64,000 bases of DNA, taken from contig NZ_JAJDFY010000001.1 of the NCBI RefSeq assembly GCF_024704365.1, positions 1-64,000 of the forward strand, in the 5' to 3' direction. This document shows positions 58,963-64,000 of the stretch, in pieces (within the stretch, counting starts at the first letter, position 1; every line of letters starts with the position of its first letter). Made by a program: the position numbers and the translations under genes. The notes beneath the pieces are model-generated. The model was not told where the DNA came from. It did not search any database and was given only the letters and a program-made list of their open reading frames with translations. The DNA is from Thermomonas sp. S9 (GTDB lineage: Bacteria; Pseudomonadota; Gammaproteobacteria; Xanthomonadales; Xanthomonadaceae).

Positions 58963-60069
58963 TTACCGCGCCGGCAGGGCCGCGTACTCCACCACCTCCA
59001 GCCCGTAGCCGGCCAACCCGACCTGGCGCCGCGGCGTGCCCAGCACCCGCAGCCGGTGCAGGCCGAGGTCGGCCAGGATCTGCGAACCGGCGCCGGTGCG
59101 CCGCCACTGCGCCAGCGCGCCGGCCTTCGAGGGCGGCGGGGCCGGCTGCTCGCGGATGCGCGCCAGCACCGCCTCGGCATCCGGGGCCTCGCCCAGCAGC
59201 ACCAGCACCCCGCGTCCTTCGCCGGCGATCATCGCCAGCACGTCGCCCACCAGCGGGCCGAAATCGGCGCGCCGCCAGTGCAGCGCGTCCGCCAGCGGAT
59301 TCTGCGCCTGCACCCGCACCAGCACCGGGGCGTCCCCGGCAACGTCCCCGCGCACCAGCGCGAAATGCAGGCCGCGGGTGAGACGGTCTCGGTAGGTGTG
59401 CAAGGTGAACGCACCGTGGTCGGTCTCGATCGGGCGGCTGTCGATGCGCTCCACCGTGTGCTCGGTTTCCAGCCGGTACCGGATCAGGTCCTCGATCGAC
59501 CCGATCTTCAGCCCGTGCGTGCGCGCGAACACCTCCAGCTCGGGCCGGCGCGCCATGCTGCCGTCGGGATTGAGGATCTCCACCAGCACCCCGGCCGGCT
59601 CGAAGCCCGCCAGCCGGGCGAGATCCGAGGCCGCTTCGGTATGCCCGGCGCGGGTCAGCACGCCGCCGGGCTGCGCGGTGAGCGGGAAGATGTGGCCGGG
59701 CTGGCTGAGGTCGGAGGGCTTGGCGTCCGGGCGCACCGCGGTACGGATGGTGTGCGCGCGGTCGTAGGCGGAAATGCCGGTGGTGACGCCCTCGGCGGCC
59801 TCGATCGAAACCGTGAAATTGGTGTGGTGCGGCGAGGTGTTGTCGCGCACCATCGGGTTCAGGCCCAGCTGCGCGCAGCGCTCGCGGGTCAGCGACAGGC
59901 ACACCAGCCCGCGCGCGTGGGTCACCATGAAGTTGATGTCGGATGGTTTGACCAGCTCGGCGACCATGATCAGGTCGCCCTCGTTCTCGCGGTCCTCGTC
60001 GTCGACCACCACCACCATGCGCCCGGCGCGCAGTTCGTCCAGCAGTTCCGGGATGCTCGCAAAGCTCAT
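58963..60069 (-). CDS. ribB: DHBP synthase with degenerate GTP cyclohydrolase II domain
   Basis: Intact 368 residues from ATG 60069. RibB half: FASIPELLDELRAGRMVVVV, DDEDRENEGDLIMVAELVKP, NFMVTHARGLVCLSLTRERC, PHHTNFTVSIEAAEGVTTGI, GHIFPLTAQPGGVLTRAGHT EA. The second half resembles RibA (DHGAFTLHTYRDRLTRGLHF, VRGDVAGDAPVLVRVQAQNP) but lacks the zinc-binding cysteines (C...C.C) and the RGxEGRGIG-type loop, so it should not open GTP. A true RibA is expected elsewhere. Sits between ribE and ribH. Confidence 0.92.
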   Translation of the reverse strand: MSFASIPELLDELRAGRMVVVVDDEDRENEGDLIMVAELVKPSDINFMVTHARGLVCLSLTRERCAQLGLNPMVRDNTSPHHTNFTVSIEAAEGVTTGISAYDRAHTIRTAVRPDAKPSDLSQPGHIFPLTAQPGGVLTRAGHTEAASDLARLAGFEPAGVLVEILNPDGSMARRPELEVFARTHGLKIGSIEDLIRYRLETEHTVERIDSRPIETDHGAFTLHTYRDRLTRGLHFALVRGDVAGDAPVLVRVQAQNPLADALHWRRADFGPLVGDVLAMIAGEGRGVLVLLGEAPDAEAVLARIREQPAPPPSKAGALAQWRRTGAGSQILADLGLHRLRVLGTPRRQVGLAGYGLEVVEYAALPAR

Positions 60070-60666
60070 GCCCAACCCTCCGTCTGCCGCAGGCGTTCCA
60101 GGTAGCGCGCCAGCAGATCGACCTCGATGTTCACCGCATCGCCCACGCGCAGCGCGTGGAAGGCGGTGTGCGCCACCGTGTGCGGGATCAGCGCGACCTC
60201 GAAGCCGGCCTCGTCCACGGCGTTCACGGTCAGGCTGACGCCGTCCACGCACACCGAGCCCTTGTGCGCGATGTAGCGCAGCAGCCCGCGCGGTGCGGAA
60301 AGCGCCAGCGCACAGCGCGCGCGTCCTCCCAGCAGGCCTCGGCCTGCCCTAGCCCGTCCACGTGGCCGCTGACCAGGTGCCCGCCGAGACGGTCGGACGG
60401 CCGCAGCGCGCGCTCCAGGTTCAGCGGCGCGCCGAGCGGCAGCTGGCCCAGCGTGGTCAGCGCCAGCGTCTCGCGCGAGGCATCCACCGCGAAGCTGTCC
60501 ACATCGAACGCCACCACCGTCAGGCAGCAGCCGTTGACCGCGATGCTCTCGCCCAGCCGCACGTCATCGAAGGGCAGCGTGCCGGCTTCGATAATCAAGC
60601 GCGCATCGCCCCCCGCGGCTCGCGCGCCCGCAGCGCACCGACGCCCTCGATCAATCCTGTGAACAT
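60066..60666 (-). CDS. ribE: Riboflavin synthase alpha chain (two frame breaks)
   Basis: From ATG 60666: MFTGLIEGVGALRAREPRG, break near 60,600, then LPFDDVRLGESIAVNGCCLT, VVAFDVDSFAVDASRETLAL, LGAPLNLERALRPSDRLGGH, LVSGHVDGLGQ, break near 60,310, then SVCVDGVSLTVNAVDEAGFE and IPHTVAHTAFHALRVGDAVN. The two tandem lumazine-binding barrels are complete (MFTG, NG.CLT, GH.V.GHVD). First gene after the FMN riboswitch. Confidence 0.94.
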
Positions 60667-60717
60667 GTCCGCAAGTCTCCCGCATGGCACGGGAAACGCC
60701 GGCAAGGCGCGCGCAGA

Positions 60718-60738
60718 CGCGCGGCGGTTGGCCGCGCG
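60718..60738 (-). terminator. Expression-platform hairpin after the FMN riboswitch
   Basis: CGCGCGGC-GGTTG-GCCGCGCG, a perfect 8-bp GC stem, right after the aptamer and about 52 nt before the ribE ATG. No long T-run follows, so it may work as a terminator or by hiding the translation start. Confidence 0.45.
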
Positions 60739-60744
60739 GGTGCG

Positions 60745-60912
60745 TCTTCTTCCTTCCGGACTGTGACCGTCGGCCCCGGCATGCGACCGGGTCTGCTGAC
60801 CTTCCCGCCGGCCCGGCCGGGAAGCGCTCGCGGGCTCGCGCGGGCCGCCCCCTCGCCGAGGGAACACCACGCCTACCGCCGGTGGGGACTTCCACCCCGC
60901 CCTGAAGACGTT
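60745..60912 (-). promoter_or_regulatory. FMN riboswitch (RFN element)
   Basis: On the minus strand the conserved RFN blocks occur in order: CGTCTTCAGGGCGGGGTG, AGTCCCCACCGGCGGTA, GAGCCCGCGAGCGC, GGTCAGCAGACCCGGT, GCCGGGGCCGACGGTCACAG and GTCCGGAAGGAAGAAGA. It binds FMN and turns off ribE-ribB-ribH-nusB-thiL downstream. ribD lies upstream and is outside its control. Confidence 0.95.
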
Positions 60913-61026
60913 TCGTGAATGATGTGGTGCCGGCGAACCGGCGCAGGCAAGTTTAGCACCGCGCGGTGTCCGGCCCGAGCCCGGACGACCGCCGGAACAC
61001 AGGGTTCCGCGGACGCTGCCGCCGGC

Positions 61027-62136
61027 TCAGGCGGCCGCCCCGGCTGCGCGCGCCAGCGGCCGCAGGCGCAGGCGGAGGTCGTCGCCGAGCGGGGTGCAGT
61101 CGATCGGCTGCAGGTGGAAGCGCTGCGCCATGTGCTCGATCGACAGGCCGGCGAACAGCGGGCGGGCGGTATCACCGAGCAGGACCGGGGCGATGTAGAG
61201 CAGCAGCTCGTCCACCAGGCCGGCGGCGAGGAAGGCGCCGGCGAGGGTGGCGCCGGCTTCCACCTGCACCTCGTTGATGCCGCGCGCGGCGAGCAGGCGC
61301 AGCACGGCATCGAGGTCGAAGCGGGTGCCGTGGACCGGCGCGGGCGCATGTTCGACCGCCAGCCCGTGCGGGAGCTTGGCATCCGGCGCGTGCAGGTAGA
61401 GGGTGGGCGCGCTGCCCTCGCGCACGTGGCCGCGCGCGACGGTGGCCAGGCCGGCATCCAGCACCACCCGCAGCGGCGGCACGAAGGCGCTGCCGTCGTC
61501 CAGACGCACGGTGAGGTGGGGATCGTCCGCGAGCACGGTGCCGGCGCCGGTCAGCAATGCGCCGCTGCGCGCGCGCCAGCGCTGCACGTCCCGCCGCGCG
61601 GCCTCGCCGGTGATCCATTTCGATTCGCCGCTGGCCAGCGCGGTGCGGCCGTCCAGGCTCATCGCCAGTTTCAGCCGCAGCCACGGGCGGCCGCGCTCGA
61701 CGCGCGAGAAGAAGCCGCGGTTGAGTTCGCGCGCCTGAGCTTCCAGCAGGCCGTGTTCCACCGCGATCCCGGCCGCGCGCAGGCGTGCAAAGCCGGCGCC
61801 GTCCACCTGCGGGAATGGATCGCGCATCGCCGCGACCACCCGCGCCACCCCGGCTTCGATCAACGCATCCGCGCACGGCGGCGTGCGGCCGTGGTGGGCG
61901 CAGGGCTCGAGGGTGACGTAGGCGGTGGCCCCGCGCGCGGCCGCGCCGGCCGCGCGCAGCGCGAACACCTCGGCATGCGGGCCGCCCTGGCGCTGGTGCC
62001 AACCCTCGCCGAGCACCGCGCCGTCACGCGCGATCACGCAGCCGACCATCGGGTTCGGGCGGGTGGTGTAGGCGCCGCGCTCGGCCAGGCGCAGGGCTCG
62101 CGCCATCAGCGCATGGTCGGCGGCGGAAAAACTCAT
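61027..62136 (-). CDS. ribD: Bifunctional riboflavin deaminase/reductase
   Basis: Intact 369 residues from ATG 62136, overlapping nrdR. Deaminase zinc site HAE in [20 protein letters not shown] and [11 protein letters not shown] in [20 protein letters not shown]. Reductase half: [80 protein letters not shown]. Two early steps of riboflavin synthesis. Confidence 0.96.
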   Translation of the reverse strand: MSFSAADHALMARALRLAERGAYTTRPNPMVGCVIARDGAVLGEGWHQRQGGPHAEVFALRAAGAAARGATAYVTLEPCAHHGRTPPCADALIEAGVARVVAAMRDPFPQVDGAGFARLRAAGIAVEHGLLEAQARELNRGFFSRVERGRPWLRLKLAMSLDGRTALASGESKWITGEAARRDVQRWRARSGALLTGAGTVLADDPHLTVRLDDGSAFVPPLRVVLDAGLATVARGHVREGSAPTLYLHAPDAKLPHGLAVEHAPAPVHGTRFDLDAVLRLLAARGINEVQVEAGATLAGAFLAAGLVDELLLYIAPVLLGDTARPLFAGLSIEHMAQRFHLQPIDCTPLGDDLRLRLRPLARAAGAAA

Positions 62137-62666
62137 CGCCGCCGCAGCCGCTCGGGGCCACGCGCGGCCGCGGCGGGCTCGCCGTCCAACAGCGGCAGCT
62201 GGCCTTCACCGGGTAGATCGCGCTCCAGCCGGTCCAGTTCCTCGCGGAAATCGGCCACGTCCTCGAAACTGCGGTACACCGAGGCGAAGCGCACGTAGCC
62301 GACGTGGTCGAGCTTGCGCAACTGCTCCATCACGAACTCGCCGACCCGGCGCGAGGGCAGCTCGCGCTCGCCACTCATGCGCACCGCGTGCACCACCGCG
62401 CGCACCGCGGCCTCCACCTGCTCATCCGAAACCGGCCGCTTCTGCAGCGCGCGGTCGAAGCCGGCGCGCAGCTTGCGCGCGTCGAACGCCTCGCGGCGGT
62501 CGTCGCTCTTGATGATCGCCGGCAGCTTCAGCTCGATGGTCTCGAGGGTGGAGAAGCGCTCGCCGCAGGCCTCGCAGCCGCGGCGGCGGCGGATGGTCGC
62601 GCCGTCCTCGCTGACCCGCGAGTCAAGGACGCGGGTATCGGCATGCTGGCAGAACGGGCAGTGCAT
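62133..62666 (-). CDS. nrdR: Transcriptional repressor NrdR
   Basis: Intact 177 residues. N-terminal zinc ribbon CPFC(12-22)..[18 protein letters not shown] with four Cys: [23 protein letters not shown]-cone: [60 protein letters not shown]. It represses ribonucleotide reductase genes. Normal neighbour of glyA and ribD. Confidence 0.95.
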   Translation of the reverse strand: MHCPFCQHADTRVLDSRVSEDGATIRRRRGCEACGERFSTLETIELKLPAIIKSDDRREAFDARKLRAGFDRALQKRPVSDEQVEAAVRAVVHAVRMSGERELPSRRVGEFVMEQLRKLDHVGYVRFASVYRSFEDVADFREELDRLERDLPGEGQLPLLDGEPAAAARGPERLRRR

Positions 62667-62675
62667 CGGCCGCGG

Positions 62676-63227
62676 TCACTCCTGGCTGCCGCCACCGCTG
62701 CCGGAATCGCCGCCGCTGCCGCCGCCACGCCGGATCGGGCGGAACGAGATCGGCACCGCGAGCACGCTGGTGACCGGCTTGCCGTCGATCGTGGCCGGCT
62801 CGAAGCTGGCGTTGCGCAGGACGCGCTTGGCGGCGATGGCAAAGGCGCCATCGGACATGCACACGGCTTCCGCCGCCAGCGGCTTGCCGTCGGCACCGAC
62901 CAGCACAGCCACCACCACCGTGGCCGGCTTGCCTTCCAGCCCGCGCGGCGGGATCACCTTGCCGCTGCTGATGACTTTCGGCGGGGTGTGCGAGGCGGTC
63001 GCGGCCGGCGCCTGCGGCCAGGCCCCGCCGAACACCTCGCCCATGGTCTTGCCTTCGAACGGCTGCACATCGCCGCGGCGGCAGGTGACCGGCAGGTCGC
63101 GCGCGCCGGGGGTGCTGTAGTCGGTATTGCTGCTCCAGCGCGGCGCCGGCGACTGCGCCTGCGCGGTGGCGGCGACCGCGGCAAGCCCGGCGAGGGCGGT
63201 GGGAAGCAGGAAACGGGGCTTGCGCAT
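62676..63227 (-). CDS. Secreted TonB C-terminal-like domain protein
   Basis: Intact 183 residues. Signal peptide RKPRFLLPTALAGLAAVAAT with AQAQ cleavage. The domain reads KVIPPRGLEGKPATVVVAVL, VGADGKPLAAEAVCMSDGAF, AIAAKRVLRNASFEPATIDG KPVTSVLAVPISF: the TonB_C pattern (YP.......G.V.V...V...G.......V..SSG...LD.AA....R..F.P). Gly/Ser-rich tail (RRGGGSGGDSGSGG). No membrane anchor, so it is not a classical TonB. Function unknown; conserved near glyA-nrdR in this order. Confidence 0.7.
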   Translation of the reverse strand: MRKPRFLLPTALAGLAAVAATAQAQSPAPRWSSNTDYSTPGARDLPVTCRRGDVQPFEGKTMGEVFGGAWPQAPAATASHTPPKVISSGKVIPPRGLEGKPATVVVAVLVGADGKPLAAEAVCMSDGAFAIAAKRVLRNASFEPATIDGKPVTSVLAVPISFRPIRRGGGSGGDSGSGGGSQE

Positions 63228-63256
63228 GGCGGGATCCTTCTGGAGTCAGGAATGGA

Positions 63257-64000
63257 TCAACGATAGACCGGGAACTGCCGGCACTGCTGCTCGACCCTGG
63301 CGCGCACGCCGGCGATCACGGCCTCGTCGTTCGGGTTGTCCAGCACGTCGCAGATCCAGCCGGCCAGCGCTTCGCAGTCGGCCTCTTTATAGCCGCGGGT
63401 GGTGACGGCGGGCGTGCCGATGCGCAGGCCGGAGGTGACGAAGGGCTTGCGCGGGTCGTTCGGCACCGAGTTCTTGTTGACGGTGATGTGCGCCTTGCCC
63501 AGCGCCTCCTCGGCCTGCTTGCCGGAGACGTCCTTACCGATCAAATCCACCAGCATCAGATGGTTCTGGGTACCGCCGGAGACGATCCTGTAGCCGCGGG
63601 ACAGGATGGCCTTCGCCATCGCCTGCGCGTTCTTCACCACCTGCTGCTGGTAGTCCCTGAACGCCGGCTCCAGCGCCTCCTTGAACGCCACCGCCTTGGC
63701 CGCGATCACGTGCATCAGCGGGCCGCCCTGGATGCCGGGGAACACGATCGACTGCAGCTTTTTCTCCAACTCCTCCGCCTGCCCGCCCATGCCGGCCTTG
63801 CTGGCCACGATGATCCCGCCGCGCGGGCCGCGCAGGGTCTTGTGGGTGGTGGAGGTCACCACGTGCGCATGCGGCAGCGGGCTCGGGTACACGCCGGCGG
63901 CGACGAGGCCGGCCACGTGCGCCATGTCCACGAACAGGTACGCGCCCACCTTGTCGGCGATGGCGCGGAAACGCGCCCAGTCCACCACCTGCGAATAGGC
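63257..64000 (-). CDS. glyA: Serine hydroxymethyltransferase, C-terminal part
   Basis: Runs off the right edge; the visible 247 residues are the C-terminal 60%. PLP-binding part: [40 protein letters not shown] with the Schiff-base Lys, [69 protein letters not shown]. Stop at 63257 after [10 protein letters not shown]. Makes glycine and one-carbon units. Confidence 0.97.
   Translation of the reverse strand, partial: AYSQVVDWARFRAIADKVGAYLFVDMAHVAGLVAAGVYPSPLPHAHVVTSTTHKTLRGPRGGIIVASKAGMGGQAEELEKKLQSIVFPGIQGGPLMHVIAAKAVAFKEALEPAFRDYQQQVVKNAQAMAKAILSRGYRIVSGGTQNHLMLVDLIGKDVSGKQAEEALGKAHITVNKNSVPNDPRKPFVTSGLRIGTPAVTTRGYKEADCEALAGWICDVLDNPNDEAVIAGVRARVEQQCRQFPVYR

Noticed and set aside
58963-60069. 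Fully bifunctional RibBA
   Set aside because: The second domain lacks the cysteines and catalytic loop of GTP cyclohydrolase II, so only the RibB activity is called.

Overview
The window is GC-rich bacterial chromosome, most likely from the Xanthomonadales (Lysobacteraceae). The support is a complete mraZ-to-lpxC division and cell-wall cluster, an nrdR-ribD-[FMN riboswitch]-ribE-ribBA-ribH-nusB-thiL block, and protein sequences typical of that order. No 16S gene is present, so the genus is open.

Bases 1 to about 21,200 hold a Mu-like transposable prophage that continues off the left edge. Nearly all of it reads leftward on the minus strand. From right to left it has: transposase-binding repeats at its end, a rightward Xre-type repressor, an operator-rich control region, a Ner-like regulator, transposase A and its ATPase partner B, small early genes (Gam-like, DUF551, GemA, Mor), a SAR endolysin and nested spanins, then small terminase, Dam methylase, large terminase, portal, minor head protein, virion morphogenesis protein, protease/scaffold, major head, head-completion genes, tail tube and tail fibre. 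A tail-tube gene with no sheath suggests a siphovirus-type (B3/D3112-like) particle. Two copies of a palindromic element sit exactly 31 nt upstream of the first lysis gene and the first head gene, each just after a terminator. I read them as paired late promoters driven by a Mor-like activator.

Bases 21,244-38,095 are the dcw cluster on the minus strand: mraZ, rsmH, ftsL, ftsI, murE, murF, mraY, ftsW, murG, murC, ddl, ftsQ, ftsA, ftsZ, lpxC. A clear promoter and MraZ boxes lie upstream of mraZ. Bases 38,400-47,586 carry a TANGO2-like protein, a ChbG/HpnK deacetylase, a GtrA/GT2/ArnT-like glycolipid cassette, RNase P RNA, rsmI, an LpoA-like lipoprotein, yraN and an FAD-linked oxidase.

Bases 47,600-56,727 hold an Rhs polymorphic-toxin array: one full-length secreted Rhs protein followed by three displaced core modules. 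The full-length gene and the first two modules end in different toxin tips, each followed by a small membrane immunity candidate; the last module is truncated. A roughly 50-bp leader starts every displaced module. A decapitated enoyl-CoA hydratase gene is trapped in the array.

Bases 57,030-64,000 carry thiL, nusB and riboflavin genes under an FMN riboswitch, then ribD, nrdR, a TonB-like secreted protein and the C-terminal part of glyA.

Single-base frame breaks are common, even in essential genes and often in G/C runs, so many are probably assembly indels. They are much denser in the prophage structural genes than elsewhere. Coordinates of broken genes span the whole inferred reading unit.
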